Shown: one piece after another, positions 39,901 through 53,074 of the stretch
Position numbering within the stretch: position 1 is the stretch's first letter
How the letters are laid out: each line of letters starts with the position of its first letter
Origin: Penelope pileata
Lineage: Eukaryota; Chordata; Aves; Galliformes; Cracidae
Assembly (NCBI GenBank): GCA_013396635.1
Contig: WBMW01003834.1
Coordinates: forward strand, 672,541 to 736,540
Direction of reading: 5' to 3'
Length of the DNA: 64,000 bases
The notes under the pieces: model-generated
Database searches by the model: none
The model's input: the letters and a program-made list of their open reading frames with translations, nothing else
Told to the model about the DNA's origin: nothing
Translations under genes and position numbers: made by a program

Positions 39901-42900
39901 GGAAACAGACTCAAAATAGCATTCTCATCAGATCCCACTTCACTTTCACCACACTTACTTCAGATTTCCTACCACCCTTCCTACTATCTTATGTTTCAGC
40001 ATGCTAAAGACCTCTAGCAGCGAGCGTGCATTCTCCATAGTCACAGTTTGGGCTGAAGCCCTTACTAATCCTTTGCCAAAATGTTTAAATAATTTACCCG
40101 GGAGGGTGGATTACGAGCAAGCTGTGCATGTAGAAGGTGTTAATCTTGTGGCAGCAGACAACAAATCAATCATGTCACATGCTTGAGACTGCAGGAACGG
40201 ACAGGACGCAGCACAAGTATCGCTCACTGCGCTGCTGCCCAGTTATGGTGGAACTGTCCTACTGACACACGTTAGAGTATTTAGGTGGTCACAGTCCCTC
40301 AACTAGTCAGTACAAGCAAGTCAAGGAGCTAACATGCTAATTTCCAGACCCTCCCATGCCCTTTGGCATTTCTGTGAAGGGGTGCAGGCTAGGGAGTAAG
40401 TGGGGCAGCGCTCCCAGCCACACTCAGCGAGCAGCAGCGGGTGCCCTGCAGCCTGCACGGGCCGGGTGCTTGGGCTGCTTGAGGCATTTGCACAACAGTA
40501 ACTTGCTGTCTGAAGGTCTGGTGGGAATGAGAGAATTTGCTTTCCATGAATTGCTGCTAACCTGCTTAATCTGCTGTCATCCAGACCAGCCACAGGTGAT
40601 GTTCCCCAGCGGTCACACTGTCCCAGGGCTCTGCTTTGGTCACACCATCACTCTGGGCATTAACAAGGGCTCTGGTATTCAGCTCTGCAGTTTCTGACGC
40701 CAGAGACATCTCAGCGGCTCAGCAGCTGGTGGCACAGTAGGGACCTGGCCCAAGGCAAGGGCTTGGAAGGGCTTTGCTGGCCACAGTAACGAGAGCAGCT
40801 CTGTGGCACCATGAAACCAGCCTCCTTGCACTTTCTTTTTCTAAGCAGTGTGACAAAACCATATGCCACAAACCAAGAGCAAAACCAGGCTCAGCTGAAG
40901 CGCTCAGGGTGGTGGCTGCAATTTGTCACCAGCCCACAGCAAATGCAGCAGATGGGCTGTTTTCAACACGCTGCTGAAGAGAGGGGACTGGCCTCTCTGT
41001 GTGCTGCAGACAGCCATCCACTGGGAAACGTTGCCTGCCCAGGCAGAGGCTGGAGTAGGTTTGTTCGCTTCAGTACCAGACTGGACCCAGAAGGACAAAA
41101 GTGATACTTGTTTTCCCACTTGAGGAAAAAAACTGACACTACGCGCAGGTGATTTGGATTCAGTTCTTCAGTTATAAACTTTGCCAAACAAAACTGAAAA
41201 AGTTACTTGAGGGATATTTTCCAAAAAAGGCACAGAAGCCCAGATCTCACCCAGCTGAGGAAAACATGTATTTTAACCTATCTTCTGCTGCTCATGTTCA
41301 CGACAGCAATCCTTCTTTCCTTGCTTTTCCATGGCCACCAGCACAAAGGGCAACTGTAGGCTTTGGGAAGCAATCCTTTATGCTGTTACAGCTACAAAAA
41401 ACAGTGCATTGCTCTAAAGTTCTTTCAAACAGAAAAGATTTTGCAACACATTTTACAGTACAGGATAACACTCAGGACACTGGCATATCCACTCCAGAAA
41501 ATAATTCACATACAGACATGTCCTGGGGGCAACAGCACCTCCACACGCAGTCTCTACTGTCAGTCTCCCCAGTGCAAGTGCCTCTCCCCAGCCCAAGCCT
41601 TCCTGATCAGTCCTTGACTGACTTCCACTGAGAGTAAATAACATGGCTTTAGGGTTGTTTTTTTTTTTTTCCCAATACAAATGGTGGAGATTAGCTGCCT
41701 TCAGTTATATAAACAACAGTAACACAGTCAGCAACTGCAAGAGAACAATTCTGCATTCATCTGACCCTCTCACTCCAACAGGATGAAAAATTTGGATAAA
41801 CAATTTCTCCTTTGTCTGCATTTCAAGCCTATCTCACCATCCCTGCACTGAGAGAGAAACAACTGTTTTCCTTACAGCGAAAGGATTTAGCTTAACCGCG
41901 TGGCACATGAGCAGTGTCCCCACCGCTCGTGCTGGGGCTCACAGCTGGACCAGCAGCCACCCCAAGGCCAGGGGCGTGCAAGGCTCGCTCCAGCGTGCAG
42001 GCTTGGCTAAACAGCCCGTGCAGACCCCCTGGACAGATTCAGATCTTTTTCCAGTAAAAACCACTTCTATTTCCCCATTAAGTATCATGTCAAGTTTTCT
42101 CAAATCCTCACTCTTCCAGTCAGGCAAAGGGCCAGCTCACCCCTGCATCCAAAATAGCCCCATCTGTCACAAATAAGTCTGATGAGATGTGGCCAGAAAG
42201 TGGCAGAGACATCACAGACATACACACATCTGTAACGCTGCCAGAACTTAAAAAACCATGGATGGAGGCTTTATTTTAGCTCCACAGCTATGATCAAGGA
42301 GTACAAATCCTTGTTTTTCCCCACAGCGCTAGTGATCCAAACACCACAATCATTTACTTACAAAGGGTAAATGAGCAATGAAGTTTGGACAGTGTGGTTG
42401 TCCTTCAGAGTGGTTCAGCCAGCTCCTGGCTCCAGAGGGACCTGCAAGAGCTCACCTGTCAGGCCGAGCAGTGACCACGGCCAAGCAGACAGCCGGGCTG
42501 GTTCTCCAACAGGGCCTGCTCCCAGGCCGCTATCAGGAACAGCCTTCAGCTTGGCTATTGCTCAGCGGAGCAGCTGCCTCTGGTCAGGAAGGCAGGGAAG
42601 CTTTCCGAGGTCCCTACACACGCTGACCAGCCCTGAGCAGCGCCATCCCGCCATGCTTCAGGAGAGGCCTCGCTGCCCACAGCCCAGAGGTGGCCCCGAG
42701 TTGGCAGAAGCCACACAAGCCCAATGTTACCACAAAATCACAGCAATTTACTCACAGCAAGCTTAAAACTCTCAGGTACTTACAGAATGACATCCAGCAC
42801 CATGACCTAAGAAGCATTTTCACCTTTTTCCGCCACTTTTTGTAGACGCACTCCATAGGCCCAGACCCACAGGCTGCACTGCTGCCCCTCAGAGCCTCCG

Positions 42901-42951
42901 CGCCCGGTGGGAAGGGCCGAGGCCGTGTGGGAGCTGCGAGGTTGCTCTTAC

Positions 42952-43127
42952 CTCCATTACAGACACGAGCTACATGAACATCCTCACAGCCCAGAAGTTC
43001 ACAATTCATTTTGTTAGGCATTTTCTCCTGGAGTGACTCAGTCAGTTCACACCCCAGGAAGTGCAGGGCAGGAACCAGACTCTCGGTCACACTCCAGCTA
43101 CCCAGGAGCAGTGCAGCACTGGCCTCA
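42952..43127 (-). CDS. Candidate alternative first coding exon of a MICALCL-type transcript
   Basis: A strong acceptor (cctctcctcag) above 43127 and donor (GGAG|gtaaga) below 42952 bound 176 nt. An ATG at 43021-43019 with A at -3 opens a frame MPNKMNCELLGCEDVHVARV-CNG that leaves in phase 1, the phase required by the exon at 36540, giving ...CNGG-CCLPVPDEP. Included after the upstream MICAL2 exon (phase 1) it would hit an in-frame stop, so it fits better as a start exon than as a cassette. The resulting protein would have 842 residues. This is inference from splice phase; I recall no homologous sequence. Confidence 0.42.
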
Positions 43128-43995
43128 CTGAGGAGAGGGCAAACCAACCCCGGCATCACTGCCAGACCCTGGGGCCCTGGGGGTGCGATAAGCCCCGCAG
43201 ACCCAAGCCCAGGGCTGGTGCTGCCTCAGCACCGCCTCACATTGCCTGGCATGGCAAGGCCACTGCCAAAAAGCTTCAACTCTGTTTTTGAGAACTAAAA
43301 TTTCAGAGCCATTCACTGCTCTTCTGCGACCAACAAATTGCTACAAGTGGTCCAACCTCAAGCAAGTTCCCTCTGCCACTGCAAAGCAGAGAAACAAGTC
43401 ACTGTGTTCCCTGTCACAGCAGCTGTGCCAACAGCAGCCATTTCCACAAGGTGAAGGTGCTGAGTTACGCACTGGTGTCCCACTGCACCTCCCCAGTTCA
43501 GTGCTGCAGAGAGGCACTGACAGCTATTTCTATTTCATGACATGCAGTCAGTGCAATTGCTGTCGGTTTTACTTAGCTGAAACAGCAGTGCAGTGTTGGG
43601 CCCTGTAGCTGGGAGCCAAAACACATGGAGCAGAGGAGAGGCCCCTTCCAGAGGGGCCATCACCCACTGTGACCACCATTTAAGGTATCTTATGCCTTAT
43701 GAAGCCAGTGCTGACAGACAGCCAACAGAAAGGGGACGTTACTTGCACTGGTGCATCCCATCTGACAGGGCAGCCTGGCTCTCTGCACCAGCTGCTGTTC
43801 CTGAGCCACCTGCCAAACTAGCAGCAGGCAGAACATGACTGCGACCTGACAGGGAGATGTCAGGAGCTCGGGGACCGGCCAAATTTGGGCAGAAGCAACT
43901 GCCTGCTGGGGGCAGCTGGACAGGGACAGGGACTCACATGCCACTCACAGCAGCACAAAGCCTGAATAACAACCACTCCCTGCGGGACCAGTCAC

Positions 43996-44108
43996 CTCGG
44001 CCACCAGCTGCCTCCTGCTTTTTATCAGCTTTGCTCTGGAGCTGCCACTCTGCACGCGCCTCCGCCTGCCTTGGAGAGAAACGGTCAAAGATGTCCCACT
44101 GAACCTGT
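43996..44108 (-). CDS. Candidate alternative exon feeding the MICALCL part
   Basis: An excellent acceptor (gatttttttcag) and a donor (CCGAG|gtgact) bound 113 nt. The phase 2-to-1 frame reads QVQWDIFDRFSPRQAEARAE then WQLQSKADKKQEAAGGR. The sequence is charged, helical in character and more GC-rich than the surrounding intron. Its outgoing phase 1 matches the exon at 36540 exactly. A second acceptor 4 nt inside (exon start 44104) would give phase 0 in and could follow the LIM exon at 54325. I do not recognise a homologue. Confidence 0.42.
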
Positions 44109-45948
44109 CTGAAAAAAATCCCAAATCAAGCCAGCCGCAGCAGCCTGAAAATCATGCTAACGCTGCTGTGCCATAAGCGACCATCCTCCTCTACCTCAAC
44201 TGGTTTTAAATTGTGAGAGGGAAATTCATTTTTCAGCAAGATATGGTGATATTTCTCAGCTGAGTCAGACCAAATGGGAGTCACACATGAGCAGAAAGGG
44301 GGATTTAGTGGTGCCAAGCTAACCAAAGTACAGAGACCCCTATTACAAACTCAGAACATCTGTGAAGGCAGACAAAAAACAAAAGGCAGAAACAGACCCA
44401 GAAAATTTTGCAAATGGTATCAACCTTTCCTCTTGGGGCCATAAAACACTCAGCAAGTAAACCGGTCAGCAAGAAAGCTCCTGCAGGAAGACTGGTGCAG
44501 AGAAAGCTCTGCGAGCACCCTGACCCCTTGCAACCAGAGTGGTGATTTCTTACGGCACAAGGGCCTTGTTTTGGGGGAAGAAGAAAACCTACTGGAATCA
44601 GGTGTTATAATCTGTATTTGGGATAGGATGTATTGTTACCTCTGACACATCATGTTTTTGTGACTCACTGAAACCTGTGGAACAGGAGCAGTACTTACCC
44701 GGAGCTGTCACAGCCATTCAGTAATGGCTAAGGGCCTTCAAACCCTCAGATAAAAAACACTGAACTCCCAGGTGCTGCTGCTGCTATTGGGCAGCAGAGG
44801 CACGGGCACCCAGGGCTGGCACACAGGTCACTTCCCTGCTGCGCCCAGCAGCACCAGCTAAGGCTGCAGTCCTGTGACAGGGACAAGGTTTGGGTCACCT
44901 TGCCAGTTGGCCCCCAGCTCTCCTGAAGCCAGGGTAGCAGTGCTTGGGGTGAGATCTTCTTCCCACTGAAGCACCAAGCCACCACAGCTATGAACCATCA
45001 CTGCAGAAATAACCTATGCTCACACACCCCTCCTGCAAAGCCACCGCAGCTCAGCACTCCTCCCCCCCCCCGTAAGTCCCCAGCCTAGCTTGCTGGCAAT
45101 TATGAGGCTTTTATCCTACCATTAAACTGTGTCACCCTATAATTCATTCACAGGATGAGAGGACTCTGCCTGGCCTTGTATGGAGCTGCTGACTAAGGCA
45201 ATGACATGAGTGAATAATTTTAAAGTGGGATTGGTCAAAAATGCGGGCAGTTCCGATGGTGAAAGCAAACACCAGTTGGCATCAAAAACTGACATTAAGA
45301 AATTCAGTCATCAGACCACAAATTGATTTGTAGTACACCCAGCACACTTGACTGCCTCTCTGGCTGCTTATTGCATAATAGACCCCCCAAAATCATGTCT
45401 GGGTTCTGCTTATAATACAGCACAACTCTAAGAAAGCTGCAGGGGCAGAAGGAAAGCATCTTCAGTGCTGTGGAAGCACAGTAGGAATGAAGCCAGCAGG
45501 CACAGGGATAAGATACAGAGCAGAAAGCACTCATCAGGGGAGCCCAGCCCACATGAGACTGTGAGGTGGGATCAGAGAACTACAATTCTTCCAGCTTGCA
45601 TAGACCTTGGTCATACTGCAATATGCTTGCTGCCAGCCCACACTGGAGTGAAACTCCAGCTCAAACCTATTACAACCTCAGCTGAGCACTGTAGTCTGAG
45701 CTTCAAAACATGCAATGTTGCCTGAGAGCATTGCCTCCATTAGAGATCGAAATTAAGAGACATCCCATTAAGCTGTTTTGCAGATCTGCATTAGGACGCC
45801 ATATGGCTTCTAACAGCATTCCCAAATTGATGTCCTTTACCAAACTCATGTCTTTTCAACACACTTGAGAATCCACCAGGCAGATTCCTGTCCCTGAAAT
45901 AGCCTTCAGTAAGAGACATTACGTTTCACATTTAACAGTTTTTCTCAC

Positions 45949-46014
45949 CTTTCCACCCCTTTTCTGCTCATGCTCACATCATTGTCTACAGAATTCAATT
46001 CCACATTACGGTAT
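45949..46014 (-). CDS. Candidate alternative exon in the MICAL2-MICALCL intron
   Basis: A strong acceptor (ctttgctttttgctag) and donor (GAAAG|gtgaga) bound 66 nt. Only one frame is open (phase 2 in, phase 2 out), reading YRNVELNSVDNDVSMSRKG then VE and a split codon. Its outgoing phase matches the candidate exon at 44108, and that exon matches the known exon at 36540. The charged composition looks coding. I do not recognise a homologue, and no identified upstream exon ends in phase 2, so the source of its 5' partner is open. Confidence 0.35.
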
Positions 46015-49000
46015 CTAGCAAAAAGCAAAGAATGAAGCCGGTCTGCTTTCTCATTTTCACGAGATGTCACACTGCTCCCCATGGAAGTGGGGCCACATCG
46101 CTGGCCCAGCCTCCAGCCACTGCTGCCTGCAAATGCTTTGTGCTGCTCCTTCTCCCTTGAGGTCTGGTGATGGGCTCATCCATCGCCCCTCCTCCTCTCC
46201 CCACACCACCATCATGACTTCTCCCATGCCACTGTGGGCCCAGGCACTTTTTCAAATCATCCATTACTTACTTGATGAACAGACACTTCAGAATTCAGTC
46301 ACAAAATGATAGTCACGGAGCTTGACGTACAAAGCAAGACAGAGTCCAAAGAACACAGATGTGAATGTATCCAGGACAGTGTACATTAAAATTAATATAA
46401 ACTAAGCAAATATTATTACAGAGATAAAGGAAAAAGCAACCAATTAAAAACTATTAGATATATTGAAGTTATATACTTATGGAAATTTGTTTCTCAAAAC
46501 CCCACAATTTTAGAGCAAATGTATATTTTATCAGAGCAATCTGTGTTAGTCTGGTATATTAATGCACGTAACAATTGCAAATTCAGAGTGCATCCACAAT
46601 GATTTGTCCCTGGAGTGATCAGCAATCTCACATCTGCCAAAATAATATTTTTCTTTACACACAGACTCCAAGCACCAAAGATGAAACAAAGATAGGAATT
46701 AATTCCTGTAGAACAAATGCTGAAGGAGCAAATACAAGAGCACAGTAACATGCAAGTTTCTTTGTAATTTCACATTTCAGAAGGACATCAGAAATTCCAG
46801 CCATTTCAAATGAGTCTGGAGACCATCACCTGATGAGATCAAAGCTTCCATTCTTTTTATGTTAACATAGTTCTTGAAGCAAAGGAAAGAGGCTCAAGGA
46901 AATATTTATGACTTAATATGTATACTTGGATCAAGTATTAATGCAGAATGTCTTCTGATCTTCAGCAACGTGATCTTCCGGGCAAAATAAAAAAATAAAA
47001 AAAATCAAGTCATCTACAATCATGTCATACCTTTGAAAATGTAAATATTAACAGAGAATCCAGTGCATTTTAGAACTCATTGTTTTGATTGCAATGTGAG
47101 GAATGAGTGAGCAAGAAGTCAATTAAAGTCAATTATAGTAACTAATTGCCATAATGTTGAGGCAAAACACAGACCATAGCCCTTGATTGAGGTTGGAATA
47201 CATGGAGAAAAAATGCTCGCTGTTATTTTATTGCTGTGGCAGTCAAGAAGAAACCGAGAGGAACAGAAATTACTCTTCTTGATGGAGTTAAGAAAGGCTG
47301 ACATTTGAGTCCAAGCAATTTTAATATTTGTCTGTACTTTTCCCTCAATCTTTTTTGAAAATCTTTTTCATTATAAAGCATTAGCATAATCTAATAAAGG
47401 AAGGTTACCTTTACATAATTCTGGCATGTTTGCTTTTCACTAACTGATACATAGGGCTAGTGGCAACAGATTAATTCAGAACTGATTTGAATGAGCATCA
47501 AGAGGAGCAAAGAGAGTGAGAGTGCACAACCCCTGAACTCAACAAATACAAGAAACATCATCTCTTCAGCTCTAGTGCTATCATGGCACCTGTAACATGT
47601 AGCTTTCACATCTTAGCAAACACTGACAACATAAAGAGGCAGTGACATCTGTTCAAAACCCATGGTTTTCAGAAGACACTCAGTTCAGTGGCAGCTCGAG
47701 TTCAAAGTAGCAGCCCATTTGCTCTTCCAACAAGCATCACTGCCGCTTCCAGCTATGCGCAGGCACACAGCAGAGCTGCTTTGGGGTGTGTTTCTGACAG
47801 CACACTCTTGCTGGAGGCTTGAGCTTTTGTAGAGAGCTCAGCACAAGGGTAGTAGGAGGAATCAGCCCTCCCTGCATAGGCTTGTGAAGGGCTTCCCTCC
47901 CTTTAATTAGCCTTGTTAAATTCGCTCCGAACTTAATTCACCAGCCTCTGCCACCAGCAGCATTACCGGCAATCAAACAAAGGAATATTTACAAATTTAT
48001 TGTCTAAGGATTTGGACTGAGAATGAAGAAACTAACACAAGCTTGCTCCCCTCACACTGGTCATTTTGTCTGGATTGGATTTGCTAGTGACTTGACTTTT
48101 GGGGCCTTCTGCATCACCACAGAAAAGTATAGATACAACAAATCCAGACTCAAACATTACCCTGATTTCAAGTTATTGTTTTGATATTTTAGCAGGAATA
48201 AGTGAAGCAGTTTGTGAGAACAGCATGAACATCTGGTGCCTCTCAAAGCTTCGATGCCAAACAAATCACCACCTTTTGCAGGTACAAAAACATCTTCTGA
48301 TGTTACTGTGACACTGCCTCTGCCTAAAATTATCAAGTAAAGAAGGCAAAAAGCAAGCCCGCTCTGAGACTGCAAATTGGTACAAAGAGTGAATCTACTT
48401 TTATCTGAATTGCTCTGTCCATTGCAATTAAGCAAGTACCCAGTACTGTCTAAAATGACATTTGCTGTGCTGGGTGGCTTTTTCTTTGGCAGATGGAATA
48501 GCTTGTTGGGAATGACATTTGTTGTTGTTCTGCAATGTTCTGTTCTCTACCAACACTCCCCCCCAAAAAAAAAAATCATTCCTGTTATTCAGACAACTCT
48601 AGTCAGACTCAGTTTGAAATTACTTTAAAACAAGAAAATGATGATTTTTCCATTAAATAATTGAGACTGTTCTTTCTGTGATTTGTTTTTCCCTTGAAAT
48701 ACAAAGGCAGAGGTGGTAGCTTAGGGACTGCAGAGTGAGCAAAAGAAAGAAGATGAAAGGGAAGACTTAGAAAAGCTGTTTTGGAGAACTTGCTGTTTAA
48801 AAACACCAGCAGCACCTTTAAAAATAATAATAGAAAATGGGAAAAAAAAAACCAAAAAACATGACAGAGCAAAGGAAATTAAATGAAATTAATAAATAAA
48901 TAAAACAAGACCACTGTTATAAGATAGTAAGTCACCCTTAGATGCAACTTCCAGGGGTCCAGAAGACACAGGGAGCTGGCAAATAGCACTCCAGAGTGAA

Positions 49001-52000
49001 AACGAAGCTTTACCCACAGTTACTATCTGCATTTTCTGTATACGATCTAAGATCTCAAATGCGTGTAACTTACCATGGCTTTTATGACATTTGTTAATGT
49101 ACAAAATAAAAACGTATGGAAAGGTAACAGAAGCCAAAGAGAAGAGGAGAACTGCCATTCAGGTATGCAATACAAGCAGCTCGCATGCTCACCAACACCA
49201 ACTTTGCATTCCCAGGAAGGATAAACCCCAACACCAGGCATCTTCTGATCTCAAGCGGATGGGATAACTAGCATAGAATCTCAGAGTCAAGAACGTTCCA
49301 AAAGGAACACACACACAATTATAACATCACAGTGAAACCCCAGCCTCTGGGTCAGGACATTACAAAGATAACTCAACAGCATCCACCAGAAGAGGAATTT
49401 GTAAAAACAAGCATGAAGTCACGATGAAGTCACTGTTCAAGAAATACTTTCAAAAGGAAGAGATGAAACAAGGAGACTTACAAAGAACTACATTTATTTT
49501 TGTTTACAGCAAATACCATAAATAGAGCTGAAACAATTTTCACTGTGTGCAAAATACAGAATTTCCATGTGAAAATTTAAATACAGCATTAAAAACTATT
49601 TAATAAAAATATTCCATTAGAATTATAAAGTAAAGTGAAGATAGAAGATTTAGAAGGAGAAGGACAGAATCCTCACTGGCCAGGAAGAGCTAGGAAGACT
49701 CTGTAACAGAGTAGAAAAGCACAGCAATAGAAAGTGGTTTGAAATGGCAGACCTTTACATCACAACCTTCATCTCAAAGCATGCTTAGCTCAGCAATAAA
49801 ACACCATAGCTCTGCAATTTGTAGGAAATTGTGTCCTAACTATTTTTCCAGGAAGTGATGCTTAGAATATAGAGATGCTTTATGTGGGCCCAGCAAGGAG
49901 ACTTTAAAAGCCATCAAGACATTTTAGGATACCCACAAAAATAAATACTATCGTTTAGTCATGCAAACATACAGGCCAGCAAGATAAAAGAGTGTGGGAT
50001 TCTGACCCTGCAGCTCTTCTGCATCCCTGACTGAGTTGTATGAAATGGGACAAGTAGCACAGCATGTCTGGCCCTTCCCGCAAGTTGCTGCTTAGATCAG
50101 TTCCAAATTGCCCTTCCCTTTGAAGGGCATCCGCAGCAGGCAAGGCTGGGTCACGACCATATCAACCAAAAGTGTAGGGCACTTGTTGGTCAAGCTGAGC
50201 CCTTGTTTCTTCTTTGGATTCATTTCCTCTTTTATATTATCATGTGATTACACATACTGGAACTTACAATAAAGAATACATGCAAAATAATCGCATTGAT
50301 TTGTCATGGAGAGCATTGGCAACTTCTCATGCAGCAAGACAAATCCATTAATCAGAGGGCAAATGGGGCCTCGTTAGAGCTGATATTAGTTAACCAAACA
50401 ATTCAAATCCAAACTCTCTGGTCATATAAACTTGGCATTTCAATGTTAAGGATTAGAAATAGCATACATCTATTTGTTAAGCCTGCTTAGTATGTTGCTT
50501 GGACTGGAAGACTGGAACTTGCATTGCTCTGGCTACTTTTTCCTACAGAATGCTTTTATATCATAATTTTCCATTATAAATGAAAAGAACTGCTTAGAAA
50601 CAGCAACATTGCTTGCTCATTGAATATTTGAGCTCAATGGAAATTTGCTCACTGAATATTTGAGCACAACAGAAATAGGTGCTCATGCTCAGCAGGATAA
50701 TCAACTGGCTTTTGTATTGACCTTATTTTAAATCTTTCCTTGAAAGTAATAAGAAATAGTTCTTTCAAGAATCAATTTACTTGCCTAACTTACCTGAAAG
50801 GCACAAGGAAGTAAGCATACATGCATAGACACAGAGAGGAAAAACATTCTCTACAGAGAGAGCAGACATTACCTTTTCTAGAGCTATGAACTCAGCAACA
50901 GGTTAAATGATCATGCCAAAGCTCACATCCATTAATATACCAGACACACACAGTTTGCTCCACAATGGTCTTAAAAAACACCAATGTAATGAAATGCTGT
51001 CAAATGACAGTGTTAGTTGGATTTTGGAACGGGCAAGCAGAAAAATCACCTGAGAGCAGAAAGGCTTCAGCCAGTGAGCGGATGCAACACCGGAATGATG
51101 AATTGGACTACAAGTAATGAGGGAGATAGACAAAGAGGAGAACAGAGGAAAAAAAAAACACAGAACTTAGTTTGGTTATAAAGAAAAGCATCAGAAAGAT
51201 TACAAAGGAGAACTACCCAAAATGATATTGCCTTTTTTCATTAAATCATGAACAAGGACAAATAGGAATTCATCTTACTAACAGAATATTAAGATAGAGA
51301 TTTGGTTTTTTTGCTTTGTTTTTAAAAAAAAAAAAACGTAACACAGCAACTAACAATTAGATTGATACCAATAAACAACCTTCCCAAGAAAATCACCAGC
51401 GAAATCCCAGAGGAATATGTAATATAATTAAAAACCTTCAGGAAAATAATTTTTATTTTGCATGTTGTTTTTTTTTTTTTTTTCCTGAAATCTGTTGTGG
51501 GAATTTAGGGATTTTTCTCCCTATTATATAAATCCATATAAAGCCATTTTTTTTTTTAAATTAAAAAGAAGAAAAAAAAGAAAATGCTTTCTACTAGTAA
51601 GATTCACTTGCTTTAAATTCATAGGATAACAATTTCCAAGTTTCTTACTGTGTCACCATTTGCGGTAAGTTCACAATTACTCTCACTCTGCTGAAAAGTA
51701 GAAAATTTCCTGTAGTGAGCAGCAGGAGAAAATTTCAGGAAAAGAAATATTCTGCAAGACTACACTATTGACAAACTGATATTAAAATTGAGGATGAGTC
51801 TAACGTTAAAACTTGACAATTTAGCAGTTTACTGTGTTGCAGAAGTAACATGATAAATTATACGGCAGATTTTTTCCTTTTGAATGAAACAACTGCTGGC
51901 ATTAGCAAATAATTAAAAAGCGTAGACTGTTCTGAAGTAGAGTTTTTTAAATGCTATAAAAAGGTACATTTCTTTATATACGTACAGATGCTTACCACGT

Positions 52001-53068
52001 TGTTATAATGGTCTCTGTGTCCAGTCACTATTCTAGCAAAGTTTTGCTAAACACACGTTTGAGCATAAATGGCAATTTATTTCAAACAAATCCTACCTTA
52101 TACCTAAGCAATTTTTTGAGCATTTTTTCAAGTTCTGTGCATACACTTCACAAATTTTCCCCAGAATATAAAACGTAAAAAGCTTTATCCTTCTAGACAA
52201 AAAATTAAGTCAAAATATCTAGAGGAAAAATCCACTTTGTCATTTATTTTAAACAGAACACATATCTCCTTTTAATGGCTAAGAGACAACTTCAAATTGT
52301 CTTTTCCCACTTTTTGTTGAAATAAAAAAAAAATAAATAAATAACCCAGACTATAAGAAGCCCAGTTATTTACGACCACTTCAAACTTTGGTACAAGCTG
52401 AATGTAAAATTATTTCCTATTATTTAAGTCATATTATTTTGGCTAGAAATAAATGCTACAGATACTTTTCATTTTAGGCTACACATATTATCACATTTAT
52501 ATGCTTATCTATTTCCTGGTTAACATCTGAATTCAAACATTTAAGTATTTTAGAGGCAGGGAGCAGGCTTACCTCACTGGCTACCTAGGCTGAGAAAGCA
52601 ATCAGAATTTGGGATGTTCTCAGTGTCTCCTTGCTGTTAAATAGCCCTACTTAACCTGCTCCTGACAGCTTTTGATGAAGGTAGGCCTTGATGAGAGACA
52701 CCAGAAAAATTTACTTAACAGCTGCTCCAGATAACTGATTTTCATCTTTTCACTATCAGCTTTACATATTGAAATTAATGAAATACCTGATGAAGTAATA
52801 TCCTTAGAATAAGTTTACAGGGTTTTGTTGTTTGTTCTAAACTTGTGTTCTTAAAAAATTCCAAATATAATAGGACCAGTGCCTATCTGGAGGCACAACA
52901 ACTGTGATTTCAGTAACATATGAAGGCTCCACAATTTGTTATTCCTCGAGTCAGCTACCTAACAAGGAAGCCTTGAGTTGAGGAATAAGTCACATCTAAT
53001 TACACTACCAGTTCCTTTGATGTGCAGTTTCAATCAAGCCTTCACTCAGCTACAATTTGCTCTTCAGA

Positions 53069-53074
53069 TTTATT
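53069..53074 (-). terminator. Possible polyadenylation signal for the short MICAL2 form
   Basis: This is the first exact AATAAA on the minus strand that I found below the stop at 53705, giving a 3'UTR of about 0.65 kb. Further AATAAA copies occur lower (for example near 52.24 kb and 49.5 kb) and could serve longer 3' ends. There is no direct evidence for use of any of them. Confidence 0.3.

Noticed and set aside
41149..41631. 160-codon plus-strand frame
   Set aside because: No splice or promoter context and no recognisable motif; its Ser/Pro-rich end reflects local base composition.
52004..52054. 51-nt open stretch (QNFARIVTGHRDHYNNV) with splice-like ends
   Set aside because: Open in phase 0 and attractive, but it lies in the probable 3'UTR of the short isoform, is short enough for chance, and has no fitting downstream partner.
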